A stretch of 64,000 nucleotides of DNA from Arbacia lixula (GCA_963669155.1 OZ022591.1:11635185-11699184); one strand, 5' to 3'. Shown: positions 52,701 through 63,900, counted from the first letter of the stretch. The notes: a model not told the origin generated them from the letters alone. Numbers and translations: made by a program.

Positions 52701-55700
52701 ATATCCGCCATACATTTGTATATTTGTGTTGATGTATTGAACAATTTCAAACAAAAACTAAAAAAAGCTTCAAAGAAAAATAGTTACTTGCATTGTCTCC
52801 CCTCATCCACAAACCCCCAATCACCCACGGCAACAACAAGCCATAAAGAAATTTACATCTTTGTGTAGACCTGTCAAAGAAATTCCTACTAATTAATTTG
52901 ATTCAGTTCACTCATTCTGTGTCGGCCAAGCTTTTGTTCTACCGTGTTTTATAACACCAGTAGTGCCATAGAGGCGCATACATCGTTGGACTCCTTTCAT
53001 TTTTTCAAGAAGATGTCGACTAACCAATGAGGCAGACTCTCAAGCTAGAATTATGGGTAGAGAAACTGAATAAACTATAAAATGTAATAATAAACTAGAG
53101 CAATTCAACTGCCACGCAGTCGATAAATATGCCTCCACCTCTTTGCTATTCTGAGAAAATGTGTATGTTTGGTGGGCAATGTACCATTGCTCCTATGTGA
53201 AATGAAAATATCACATTTTCTTTTTTCAAGTTTAGCTAAGTTTGGCAATGTTCATTGACTTTTGACCTCTTACTTCTTTGACTTCCAATCTAACCAGTCT
53301 GTCTAAATCCATCCTTGCATCAAGTTTATTTAAAATTAGCCAATTTGGGGTGAAGTTTATTGACCTTTGACCTTTCAGGAATTTTACCTAAACTTCACCA
53401 GTCTACCTCCATAAAGTGATACATCTCTGTAACTAGGTTTGGTTTGAATTGAATCATCAGTATTGGATTCAATACGAAAAATATCTATTGGGGGGCAATT
53501 TTTAGCCAATTTTAGCAAAGTTTATTGACCTTTGATCCCCGACCTTTGAGAAATTTCACCAAAAATGTCATCAGTCTAGCAGTGATCCATCTTTGCACCA
53601 TGTTTGGTTGGTATTGCTCCATTGGATTTGGATATATTTTAAAAATTATCACTTTGGGGGCAATTTTTAGCTAATTTTTGGCAAAGTTCATGGACCTTTG
53701 ACCTTTGAACTCTCAGGAGTTTTACCTAAACTTTCACCAGTCTATCTCCATGAAGTGATACATCTCTGTACCATGTTTAGTTAGAATTGTGACATTGGAT
53801 TTGGATTTGGAATTATTGTGAAAAATATCAATTTTTGCAAAGTTCACTGAACTTTGACCTCTGACCTTCCAGGAATTTCACCAACAATGTCACCAGTCTA
53901 CACCCAAGTAGTGATCCATCGTTTTACTATGTTTGGTTGGAATTGCACCATTGGATTTGGATTAAATGTGCAAAAATTTTAAGTTTGGGGCAATTTCTAG
54001 CCAATTTTGGCAAAGTTCATTAACCTTTGACCTCTGAGCTTTCAGGAATTTTACCAAAAATGTCACCAGTCTATCCACTAGTAGTGATCTATCTTTGTAC
54101 CATGTTTAATGACAATTGCATCCTTGGATTTGGATTTACTGTGAAAAGGTCAATTTTTGGCAAATTTTCACAAATTTCATTGACCTTTGACCTCTGACCT
54201 TTCAGGAATTTTACGAAAAATGTCACCAGTCTATCCCCAAGTAGTGATCCATATTTGTACCATGTTTAATGACAATTGCATCCTTGGATTTGGATTTATT
54301 GTGGAAAAGGTCATTTTGGGGCAATTTTTACAAAGTTCATTGACCTTTGACCTTTGACCTCAATCAGATTTGACCCCAATTTTACACACTTCATTAGTTT
54401 TATGCAATACATACATGATCCAAGTTTGAAGCAAATCTGCTTGACGGTTCTCAAGATATTGCCTAAAAGGATTCGGGACGGACGGACGGACGGACAACCC
54501 GAAAACATAATGCCTCCGGCCACTTCGTGGCGGAGGCATAAAAAATGGTAGTAGAAGTAGCACTAATAACAATGATATACTTCTGCATCTATTAATAATA
54601 ATGATGACAAAAAACTATTAAAGAAGGAAAAAGAAAGACTAACTATAAAGGATAAATTCACAAATGAATAAATGGAGCACAAAATAAAATAAAGTAGGGA
54701 GGGCTTAAACCTGCTACATTGCTTATATCCTCGTCTTGGTTAGAAACTGGAAATAAATGGGCAAAAAGAGTAATAAATAATAATTCATGGTGATTAATCT
54801 TAGTTTGATCTCTATCACCACTTTCGCTTGTCCACCTGTTGTCAAATGCACTAGTCGTTGCATCACCATTTCAATGTTTAACACTCTTGTTACCGTCCAT
54901 AGCTTATTCACTGTGTTATCAATCAAAGGTCTCTTCATGCCTTGGTTCCAAGAGGGTTAACCGCTTCTGATTTGCAACATTGACAGACAGACTGTTACCA
55001 TTCAGAACACACAGACACCTAAACTTATGCACCATCATTCACATACAAACAAACAAACAAACAAACAAACAAATTGTGTGTCATTAGTTTGATTCTTCTC
55101 ATCTGAAAATTAAACCCCCCATAAAAACAAAATAGAACCTCTTGAAAGAGTGCTGAAGTTCACCACCAGTCCCTCCAAAACAGGAAGAGAAATGGCGGAG
55201 AAATGAAATTGGAAGTAGTCACGGGAAAAATAAAATGAAAATGATTTACAACCTTGTGCATCTTGCGATTCTGCTGAAACACGTGGGAGTGGAGTGCGGA
55301 GATGGTTACCACTTTTTCTTGCACAACAAAAACGTTGCTTACCACATTGTTGCACAAACAGTGGGGTGGGCGTGTTAGCGTGGTAAGGGAGGAGGCAAAT
55401 ACAAAAGGAGGGGAAAACAAGACATGGTCAAAATATGAACATAGGCGTTATTAAAGGGATAGTCCACCATGAAATTAAGATGGTTGGTAAAAGCAGAAAC
55501 ATGAAAAAAGCATCTCACACTTGACGTCACAAAATCAAAACTTTAAACAATCGCAACTTTCTGATCCTTTGACATATATTTATCCCATCTTCACTAATAT
55601 GTTTCTTTATTTTTTTCTGCTTTTATTGAAACCAACTTAAGTTCAGGGTGGAGTATCCCTTTAAGGGAGCATAGGGGGATGGAGATGATGATAATGGGAC

Positions 55701-58700
55701 TAGGCTATGTTCAAGATAGTGAGCTAGTTAAATATTCTACATCAAACTCAAAGCTAAGGGAGAACAGGGGAATATGATGATAAAGGGTAGGGCTTAGGCT
55801 ATATTCAAGACTGTGGGCTAGTTATTTCTTCCTACGCTGCACTCACAGCCAAGTCTGAACACAGACTAGGTCTTCCTTCTCCACCCCCCCCCCCCCCCCT
55901 CCCCTTCCCCTTCTCCTAGATCACAGTGCAGGAAGGAGAATTAGTCTATGCATTCAGACTTAGTGAGTATCAGTGCAGGAGGAAGAAACCGACAAACCTC
56001 CGCAGCCTTGAACACAGGCTAATTAGTAGGCTCACTAGAACTAATATGAGAGTTTAGATATGTACATGATTAAGGAATAAGATGTTCAATCTATGGGCTT
56101 AAGGGTAACTGAGCAACCATGACAACTCTCATCTGTTTTTGAACACCAAATGAAAGATCTACTCCCTCCCAATTTTCCTTTAGCGTGAACTCTCCTATAA
56201 TGATCTCGACCAGAATAATTTTGGAGGATAAATAGCAATTTATGCGAAAGATCATCATTAGCCCAGAATGTTTTACTTTTGTTTGCAAATCAAGTGACTG
56301 ATGTAGCACTGCCATTCACAGTAGATGTACTCAAGACATTAGTTTTTATGGATTTTTTTATTCATCCTATGAGTGTTTTTCAATGCACTGTTTATGGAAT
56401 TTAAATTTAAATTTCATAAAAAGTGTAAAGAAACAAATTTTGACATATCTACAGAAATCAAAAAAATATAAGCAATCATACTTATAAATTATATAGAATA
56501 CTGTCTGTTGATTGAGAATCACACACCTGCAGAATCATGGGGGCGGGGCGGAGGTGGAAGGGGGGGGGGGGATAAACAACAATACGGTCAAAAAGGCTTG
56601 AGCAGTTAAGGTAATGTGGGAGGTAAGGGGTACTGCTGGGATCAACAAGGGGGGGGGGGGGTAGGGGGTAAATAAGTGGTAAAGTGGGGTATGGTTGGAG
56701 AGAAAAGTCAGTCAAAGCATGGGGGTTATGAATTGAATTCATAGGCATTTACTGTATTATGAATAATTACACAAGAAGTATCAAAAGTAATCATAAGCGT
56801 TTTCAAGCCTGTGCGTGTGTGATAAAAGTTTAGTACATGTATCTGGTTACTAAAAAAAAATGGTGCTTCAAACTGCAAGATGTGCTTAAATTAATTTCTT
56901 ACAATTTGATACTTTATGACCTTCATTTCTACTAATTTGTGAAGTTCATGGCCATAAAGGACATGTGATGGCAAGTGATCCAAATTTGACAAGCGATTTT
57001 GACATTTATTCAAGAATTTAAAAATGGCAAATTCTGTCCAAAACTTACTTCAGATTAAAAATGTATTCATTCACATTAGCATTATAGCGCAAGTCCGAAT
57101 AAATATTTTTTTAATTTAAAAAATGTGATTTAATGTAATTTTCAACTCTGATATATACAGAGAGTATTAATATTATTGAGCCTTATTCAAAAATATAATG
57201 GGTTTTATAAGTTCCAAGTTTGAGAAAATTTGAAGAAATTCAATGTTCAAAAAAGTAAAATGACATGTGATTAAAAAAATAAACCCCAGCCCATTTTAAG
57301 AAAATTTGAAGACGTCCAATATTGGAAGAAAAATAAAATCGGTACATGTGGTTAGCCCACAAGCCTCAAGTTGTAACTGTAACAAGACAGAAAAAGACAC
57401 CAATATTAACAACTGTGCCAAGCCAACCACAAAATCTTGTGTGAATTAGACTCTCTAGAAGGGCAAAAGTTACTAGTCAAGTTTGATTACACCTCAAGAG
57501 GAAAATAGTCCAAAGTTGCAAAAATGTGGGCTGTTTAAGCTGTGGCTGATTAATAATGTTGTGTCCTGTGCAGTCACGATATTTGTACACTGAAATTTGG
57601 AACTCTCGCATATGATTTGAGGCTAATGTACACGTGATTTTACCAGCAAATTGGTGCCCTATTTCTACATTCATACCCCAAATAATGGGCTTATCATGCT
57701 AATTTATTCCATCAAGAAATAGCACACTGGTACTGGTTTAAAGTCATTGAATTCAACCAAGCTCTTTTTTGTAAGAGATCACCTACCGGTATGTAAATAA
57801 GAGTGCTATTTCTCATGTCATCAGGCAAATACGCTACACGGACAGATCACCTAACTTTCCAAATAAGAAACAAAGCACTATTTTGCAACTTTGGATAAAG
57901 ACTCTTTGGGCATGAGAAAAGACAAAGAGATTTTCAGAATGAGAGTGTCAGTGGTGCGTGCACAAGGCCTACCTAGACCGGGCGTTTGTGTCTCGCGATT
58001 TACGCTAGGAGTGGCACACGGTGAGCGAAATTTGACACTAGTCGCTGAGGAAACCGAGCGGCGTTTGGCGCTACTCGAAGGAGAGACTAAAGAAGACTTG
58101 CCACTAGGTGTGGGCGAAGCTGAGAGAAACAGTTTGAGTCAGAATCTAAGTTTGGGTTAAGGTCTACCAAGGGAAAGAAGTTCAAACAGTCAGGAGAAGT
58201 AGCCATTTTTTTTGTGTGTTACCTCAGGTACCACTTTACAATTTTGTTCTAGTCTGAAGTCCTATATAGTTGACCTGTTTGTCCAGATAATTATGGTCTA
58301 AATATCATCTGTTAGGGCCCAAATTGAGGCTCTGGATATTCAAATGGGACCAATTATTTGTCCATATGAGTTTTATTTCACATATCCTTTCATGGATCTC
58401 ATTTGAAAATCTTTGGCAAATTTGCTCAAAATAAACCATTATGTGTGTGTATTATTCCTCAAGGGAAATTCTTTCAAGGAAAGGATCTCATTAAACAATC
58501 TTTACCCAAAATGTTCAGAAAGTGCATAATTCATGCAGATTCTTTCCAGATATCAACATTTTGCGATACGCTTTCGCTTTTAGTGGATGTCACAATCTCT
58601 TGGAATGACTTCATAAAATTTAAGAATGACGCATTTCTTGTCTTTTCCAAATATTTCCTTTTCAAATTTCTACAGAATCTTGCATTGAATCTGTTTACTT

Positions 58701-61700
58701 TTCCTTTTGTGATACAATCCAAGAATTAAAAATTTCTTTCCCTTCTCAAATGGTACCCATTATGCAATGTTCTTTTAAAATTTTACTTAATTTCATTTCA
58801 GTGTTCAAACAAAACCTCACTTCACAGCAGGGATGCTATTCTACTCTAGAAAGAACTGAAAAGTGTGTGAAAGTCTCAAAAAGTGCTACTTTCTACTGAA
58901 ATCATGCATTTTATCATTGATATTTTCTGTTTATAATGTCACTTTTTACAACTTGCTTGCTTTAATGATGAACTGAAAAAGAGGACAATGGTTAACAAAG
59001 GTTTGATATAATTTGTTCTATTTACCCATCAACAGGACCTCCCCATATGCCCCCCCCCCAAAAAAAAATGTATTTTAACTTGTTGTTTTATGCAGCACAG
59101 CCTTAAACTTGCTTCTAAATGATACATTTAATGCTTTATGATATGTAATAGAAATTTAATATTGAAATTGTAAATAATCATTTGAGGTCATTATTTTCTT
59201 TGTGGCTTTGTTACAAATGTACCTACTTTAAAAAAAAATATTTGGTGACAGCGATAGCTCACTTTGATCTGAGTAATACATGACTCCGGGAATTAAGTAT
59301 GCTTTAACATTATGTTTGAATAAATATATACATGTAGCGTCTGAGGTAAAGAACTATTAACCGGTGGATAAGTGAGAGATATGGATGACAAGCAAAAAGC
59401 AAAGAGTGAGTTTTAAAAATATATTTTAGACTATGCATGCACCCCAATGAATGGATGCATAGAAAGCAATGATCACCAATGAGATGTATTTAATAAATGA
59501 AACAGAAAAAGAGTCTTTGCTTGATTCCTGGCTGCACTCACATATTGCAACTTAAAGCTTATACATGATTTCCACCACATTTAGCACATAACAAACATAA
59601 ATATGAACAGATGATTTCAACAAAAATACAAACGATATATGAGAATAGCATATTTGTATGCAATGACACAAGCAAGTTAATAACAGCCTCATCAAGCCCA
59701 CCTTACAGATTGACACAATAAAAAATATCAAATATATTTTAAAGACACACTGCCCATCACCATAGTATGTATACCCCACCATGATTTAGTTACTCCACAC
59801 AATTTCCCCCACGATTTTAGAAGCTGTTATCCCAACAAAATGCCAGATGAACATGCCTTGTTAGGAAGAAGTCCCATGCCAGATTAGGAAAAGCTTGAAA
59901 CAGCTATTGTGGGGGTAGGAGGGAAAGGAAGAGAAGGGGAGAGGGGAAGAGATGAGGAGAAGGGAGGGGGAGATGGATAGTGGGGAGGGATAGGGATAGG
60001 AAGAGTGAGTGGGAGAGGGCGAGGGGAGGCAGAGGGGGAGGGAGGAGAGGGTGAGAAAGTGAGAAGGGACAGAGGAAGGACAGAGGGAGGGGGGAGAGGA
60101 AGAGGAAGGAGAAAGGGAGGAGGGAGGGGGAGGAGAGAAGGGGGAGGGGGGAGGAGAGGGGAAGGGCAGAGGGAGGGAGATGGGGAGGGAGGAAAGGAGG
60201 AGAAGGAAGGAGAGAGAAGGGAGGAGAAGGGAGGAGAGAGGGAGGAGAGAGGGAGGAGAGAGGGAGGAGAGAGGGAGGAGAGAGGGAGGAGAGGGGGAGG
60301 AAAGAAAGAGGGAGGAGAGTGGAGGATGATGATGGTGAGCTGTGGATGGATATTAGCTTTGTCACCTATGCTCTTGTTGAGTTTAGCTCCGATGCGGAGC
60401 TGGCCGGCTAGTCCCGCCGTCTTGGAGTTCTTGGCCTTCTTCTGAGCCTCTTCCTCAAGCAAGACATCCAGGATAGAGAATGGCTGGTACCCAAAGGGGG
60501 GCGGGGGCAGCACTACATCCTTGAGGGGGGTAAGCGGGAGGCGAGGGGGTCAGCGAACAGAAAGAGGGAGAGGAGGGGGGTGGGCGAGGCGTAACCAGAG
60601 GGAAAGTTCGAAGACTGTGATATCTTAAGCCCTTAACCGTTGGTATATGGCACGAGATGCTTGGTTACATTATACAGAAATCAATGATCTGTATCGATTA
60701 AACAATCGCCTCTTGCGACAGTTCTCTGCACACCTGTGAAGTAAGTTTTATGCAGCAAACGTGATCTGAAAATAAAGATACACATACCAAAAGAAAGTTG
60801 TCATTTGATTTCAGCTGGCAGTTTCAGCTCCTGTTTATTCTCGATGCTGGGCCCTGTTCGATCTAAGGCCATAGCCATGTTGAAAAATACAATGTTAATG
60901 ATAGTGAATGGAACTACCATGGCAACGCCCAATCAGCTCTGAGCATTGCAGCTGTTGTCATGGTAACACGGCCCTGCTGAAAGCCGCAGCTGCATATGCC
61001 AAACCTGCTGGTAAAAATAATTTGGTAGACAATCAAGGCTGCCTGCATCACTAGCACATACTGCAAAATGATGGATGTGTAAGCAATATATCAATACATA
61101 CTGTATGTCATTAGTGCACAGTTCCCTGGTGTAACTTTTACAGTTTATTATCTGTTTACATTCTTTTTACACAGGTGTACCCAATTTGTCAAGCCACTGA
61201 GGGCTTTACGGGTTTAAACCTTTTTCTGCATTGCTTATACTTACATATGCATTCTCATGTCGATTGGTCATGTCATGTCATGTCATGTCATGTCATGTCA
61301 TGACATGTCATGTCATGTGCCGATTTTTATAAATCTGCATTATTGCCAATCAATCTCTATTCAGTCATATTGATGGTAATTCATATGTCGATGTTATACA
61401 TGTTTCAATGTTGTATATACATTTTTTATTGTACATACATGTATCAATTGAATAAAATGATTTTGTGTTACATTATGAGAGATTCCAAATACACAATAAA
61501 TCATTTTTATAAAATGATCATAATTAATAATGTTTAAACACCATTCAAACTTGTTTATGTTCCTCAAGGAAGGTTCTTGCATTGAGAAGTACCATATATC
61601 CAAATGAGTACCATAGTACTCCATGTAGGAGATCTTAAAAGCACTATTAGGTTTTTCTTTCAGAATAGCTCTGAAAGGAGCTACCGATACTCAGAGAGCG

Positions 61701-63900
61701 AGTGAGAAAAATAAGAAATCTTAGAAAGTGGAGAGAGTGAAAAGTACCTGACGCTAACTAATCAACATACACTATTTCTTTAAAATTGCATACAACTCGC
61801 TTCATAGCTATCTCAATGACATCAAATACTTGCTCTGCCCTATACATATGATGTTACTCATACATATTTCTGATGTGCAGAATTAGCATATCTCCATTGT
61901 CAAAAATTGTCGACCTATACTCAGGAATCTAAAACGTTTTATGACAGAAGTGGGTGTCAGATAGGATGCATTTACATTGCACGCACACCTCCACACTTGA
62001 TATCGCTTTCATCGTTACCGGTTTAAACACACAACTAGTTCTATGGGATTTGTGTGTATTACGTGTACAAAAATTAGCATGTCCCACATAAAGAGTCATT
62101 AATTCTGACAGCAGGTCAGAAGTGCACCTTATACTCTGTAAAATGTAATACAATATTGTGATGCATCATTAAACATAGATGTGTCTAAGGGTTCATAGGT
62201 TCATGGTATGTAATTAAAAACTGCCCATTACAATCTTATACAGAATTAAACATATGGAAAGTAGAACATGTAATAGGAATTGGAAATTGCCTCAAATTCA
62301 ACGTGTGGTTTTATATCATAGATATGAGGTAAAATATAATAAATGTCAGGGTAGGCGGGTAGCTGTGTCATTGTACTTTTTTAATCAATTGATTGAGAAT
62401 TTTACAAATGTTTGGGAGTATGAAATTACAAGAAATCAAATGAACGGGGAAAATGCACCAAGCAGAGAGACGACAATTATGGTTCTTAGAAATTGTACCC
62501 CAAAGACTAAAGAGTAAAACTTTTTTTTGAAGCAATTAACAATCACAATTTTAAGTACTGTTTCTCTTAAATTGAGAGAATAAATTAACTTATTCTTATA
62601 TTCAACAACAGGGAAGAGTCTGAAAGAGTACATAACTCTTTCGGAAATTGTATACCAAAATACAACAAACACTCTGAAAACTTTCCTTTTTTAAATTATT
62701 ATTTTTCTTAAATTCATATCGCCATATTTGACAATTATTACCCAAATAATACTCATGTCTTCAAGTGGAAAACACAAATTTATGTAAATCATGATGTTTG
62801 GTAAAAGATTTATTTGCTTTTGATATCTCATTCAAACTAAACACAAACTAAGACAGGAGAAATCTTACTGCACAATGCAACACAAACACTGCAGTATGTG
62901 TATAGCCATAATCATTAATAATATTGTTAGTAACATAAATAATTATATAATATTTAAGCATATGACAGCCAAAAGTAACACAAATTTCATGCAAATAAAA
63001 CAAAAACTTCATGAATTCCTGTATATAAATGGGGGATAAATATCAACATGCATATAAATGGGTATGAAACAAAAGAATAATGTAAGTTAGAACTTTAAAA
63101 CGAGCGCTTTCTGCAACCACTCCTACTGTAGCTTCCAACATGCACTACATATATTCGCGGTATGAAGCATTTAAAAGCAGCATGTATTTTCTTAAGAAAA
63201 CAATTGTGGGTATGTTCGGTCATGATGTTCAGTCAATCACAAGGAGGCAAACATTCATGTGATGAATAATTAAACTAAAGGAGGAAATCTGTTGACTCTA
63301 GCAAGAAGTAACAAAAACATTGCACAGAGTTACATAGAGTCAGCATCCTACACTCTAATAACATTCATATTGCAATTTGCATGGTATGCCCACAGCAAGT
63401 TAAGAGGAATCTATTTCCACTATGTCATGAATTAGAGGGGAAATTATGATTTTCTAGAAGTTTTCAGGAATAAGCTAAGGTATATGTGTGCAGGAGTTTA
63501 CATTTTGTTGAACCTTTACATTTGGTTCTTTGCAAAACCAAACAAACTTTGGAGTTCCCTAGCAGGCGCCTGCTAGGAACTGCAACTAGCTACATTGTAA
63601 TTTCTACACAAGAAAAGAAACGCATAAAACGATATTCAATAACATTGAAGGTGAACGAGGAAAACTAAAATGAGAACAAAGGAAGGAAGGAGGGAAGGAA
63701 CGAACAAACAGAGGGCTGAATATGGCTTGACCGGCGAGATGGCTACCTGCGTTGTTGTCACCGTCAGCTTCTGAGGAGGGGGGCTTGACGAGGGACTGGC
63801 GGGATCCGGGGGTACCTAACTTCCCCCTTTTGCTGTTTTTGGCTAACTCTTCCAGGAAAAAGGGCAAGTAGGTTTCAGTGACTCCAGGGAGGAGCAAGTT
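46441..63900 (-). CDS. Unrecognised multi-exon gene, 3' part (five exons, 5' end outside the window)
   Basis: In transcript order the exons are 63900-63747, 60512-60366, 50813-50766, 48078-47968 and 46613-46441. All junctions are GT-AG and all joins are phase 1, giving about 210 residues and a TGA. I do not recognise the family. Features are a Leu-Leu-Leu-Pro-Gly-Val-Thr-Glu-Thr start, a proline run then Phe-Gly-Tyr-Gln, an acidic/lysine helix (Leu-Leu-Glu-Glu-Glu-Ala-Gln-Lys-Lys), and a conserved-looking segment Arg-Tyr-Ser-Arg-Pro-Gly-Glu-Tyr-Val-Ile-Met. The tail is very rich in Lys and Ser. There is no signal peptide or membrane segment in the visible part. Uniform phase and coding-like G+C in each exon support a real gene; further exons inside the long introns cannot be excluded. 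Confidence 0.7.
46614..47967 (-). other. Last intron of the minus-strand gene
   Basis: Contains G homopolymers at 47727-47751 and 47779-47790 and a C run near 47260. No further exon seen. Confidence 0.55.
47968..48078 (-). CDS. Unrecognised minus-strand gene, exon n-1
   Basis: 111 bases between acceptor CTTCCCCTGCCAG and donor GTAAAT. Encodes Asp-Glu-Ile-Gly-Val-Lys-Thr-Asp-Gln, then Asn-Asn-Leu-Lys-Asp-Phe-Lys-Leu and Arg-Glu-Arg-Tyr-Tyr-Gly-Asp-Leu-Arg. Confidence 0.78.
48079..50765 (-). other. Intron of the minus-strand gene carrying a SINE-like unit
   Basis: AT-rich. It has a SINE-like unit at 49375-49730, a (GT)n/G-run at its end (49711-49746), and long T runs near 49890-49920. No exon seen. 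Confidence 0.5.
49375..49746 (+). mobile_element. tRNA-derived SINE-like unit (copy 2)
   Basis: A-box-like TGGTGTAGTGG at 49382-49392, a degenerate B box at GATGCAATCCC, and the block GTGACTGAAGAT shared with 21130-21141. A body of about 270 bases ends in a (GT)n/G-run tail. Confidence 0.55.
50766..50813 (-). CDS. Unrecognised minus-strand gene, 48-base microexon
   Basis: Acceptor CTCTAATACAG with a pyrimidine-rich stretch (CACCTTCCTCTTGTGC) upstream; donor GTACGG. Encodes Leu-Ile-Thr-Thr-Ala-His-Lys-Phe-Ile-Asn-Asp-Gln-Ser-Asp-Glu. Its phase (1 in, 1 out) fits both neighbours exactly. The exon is small, so the call rests mainly on splice sites and phase. Confidence 0.55.
50814..53128 (-). 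other. First part of the 9.5 kb intron of the minus-strand gene
   Basis: AT-rich DNA. Apart from the 87-base tandem repeat I see no structure or exon. Confidence 0.5.
51618..51885 (+). repeat. 87-base tandem repeat, three copies
   Basis: TTAACTCCTTCTCTGCCAGA starts at about 51620, 51707 and 51794 (the third with CTTTG for CTCTG). Each is followed by an ACTCC, TGTGTA and AAACTGCC-type block. Confidence 0.88.
53129..54545 (+). mobile_element. Pearl/Helentron-associated (HINE-like) element with 160-base core repeats
   Basis: Bounded by ATGCCTCC at 53129-53136 and GGAGGCAT at 54532-54539. The interior is a tandem array: TTGACCTTTGACC-type blocks recur at about 53252, 53358, 53522, 53687, 53846, 54018, 54178 and 54338, mostly 159-172 bases apart. 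An ACGG tetranucleotide run (54477-54495) follows, then a terminal hairpin at 54510-54539 (ATGCCTCCGGCCAC, loop TTC, GTGGCGGAGGCAT). Core repeats, then an ACGG-type microsatellite, then a palindromic end is the architecture described for bivalve pearl/CvA elements, later grouped with non-autonomous Helentrons. No protein is encoded. Confidence 0.75.
55450..55664. mobile_element. Foldback MITE, TTAAAGGGATAGTCC family, compact copy
   Basis: Left end ATTAAAGGGATAGTCCACC then AAAAGCAGAAACATGAAA. Right end TTTTATTGAAACC, AAGTTCAGGGTGGAGTATCC, CTTTAA. TGACGTCA lies inside. About 215 bases. Confidence 0.85.
57891..58160 (+). other. 89-codon open frame with in-frame 33-base repeats
   Basis: Lies antisense to the host gene, in a G+C-richer island of an AT-rich intron. 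Residues 37-80 (57999-58130) divide into four 11-residue units, each starting aromatic/Leu-x-Leu and ending in charged residues: FTLGVAHGERN, LTLVAEETERR, LALLEGETKED, LPLGVGEAERN. I recognise no domain. It could be an exon of an antisense transcript, an eroded transposon gene or a minisatellite that happens to stay open. Confidence 0.35.
59905..60330. repeat. Purine-rich (GGGA/GGAGA)n array
   Basis: About 425 bases almost purely of G and A, with GAGGGAGGA units repeating at 60236-60300. On the minus strand it is a long pyrimidine tract starting about 36 bases after the donor of exon 60366-60512. Confidence 0.93.
60366..60512 (-). CDS. Unrecognised minus-strand gene, exon n-3
   Basis: 147 bases; donor GTGACA. 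Encodes Leu-Pro-Pro-Pro-Pro-Phe-Gly-Tyr-Gln-Pro-Phe, then Leu-Asp-Val-Leu-Leu-Glu-Glu-Glu and Gly-Gln-Leu-Arg-Ile-Gly-Ala-Lys-Leu. Of two AG acceptors (before 60519 or before 60512), only 60512 keeps the frame with 63747-63900. If an unseen exon intervenes, 60519 could be the true start. Confidence 0.72.
60848..60975. mobile_element. Foldback MITE, GGGCCCTGTT family, divergent copy 4
   Basis: TGGGCCCTGTTCGATCTAAG, then AATGGAACTACCATGGCAAC. Mirrored by GTTGTCATGGTAACACGG then CCCTG. The tip and core are recognisable but the arms are eroded. Confidence 0.5.
60976..63746 (-). other. Intron of the minus-strand gene, AT-rich
   Basis: Apart from the pentanucleotide array and a TTCTATGGGATTTGTG block near 62039 (shared with the MITE at 34205), I see nothing. 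Open frames of 75-90 codons here have no recognisable content. Confidence 0.5.
61265..61320. repeat. (CATGT)n pentanucleotide minisatellite
   Basis: Nine to ten CATGT units, with one inverted junction at CATGACATGT, so the array is partly self-complementary. Confidence 0.92.
63747..63900 (-). CDS. Unrecognised minus-strand gene, most upstream visible exon
   Basis: 154 bases after acceptor CCTGCCCCACCAG; donor GTAGCC. Encodes Asn-Leu-Leu-Leu-Pro-Gly-Val-Thr-Glu-Thr-Tyr-Leu-Pro, then a Lys/Ser/Arg-rich stretch and an acidic end (Ser-Glu-Ala-Asp-Gly-Asp-Asn-Asn-Ala). The frame stays open upstream to a Met near 63948, so this could instead be a first exon; the good acceptor favours an internal one. 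Confidence 0.62.

Larger units (their letters stand above)
54546..60365 (-). other. Second part of the 9.5 kb intron of the minus-strand gene
   Basis: Contains a foldback MITE at 55450-55664, G/C homopolymers near 55885, 56560 and 56650, a curious open frame with in-frame repeats at 57891-58160 on the plus strand, and a purine-rich array at 59905-60330. No exon of the host gene is evident. Confidence 0.5.

Noticed and set aside
59884-60445. Pro/Ser/Leu-rich and Gly/Glu/Arg-rich frames of 140-210 codons
   Set aside because: They read through the purine array beyond the donor at 60365; only the bases 60366-60512 look coding.
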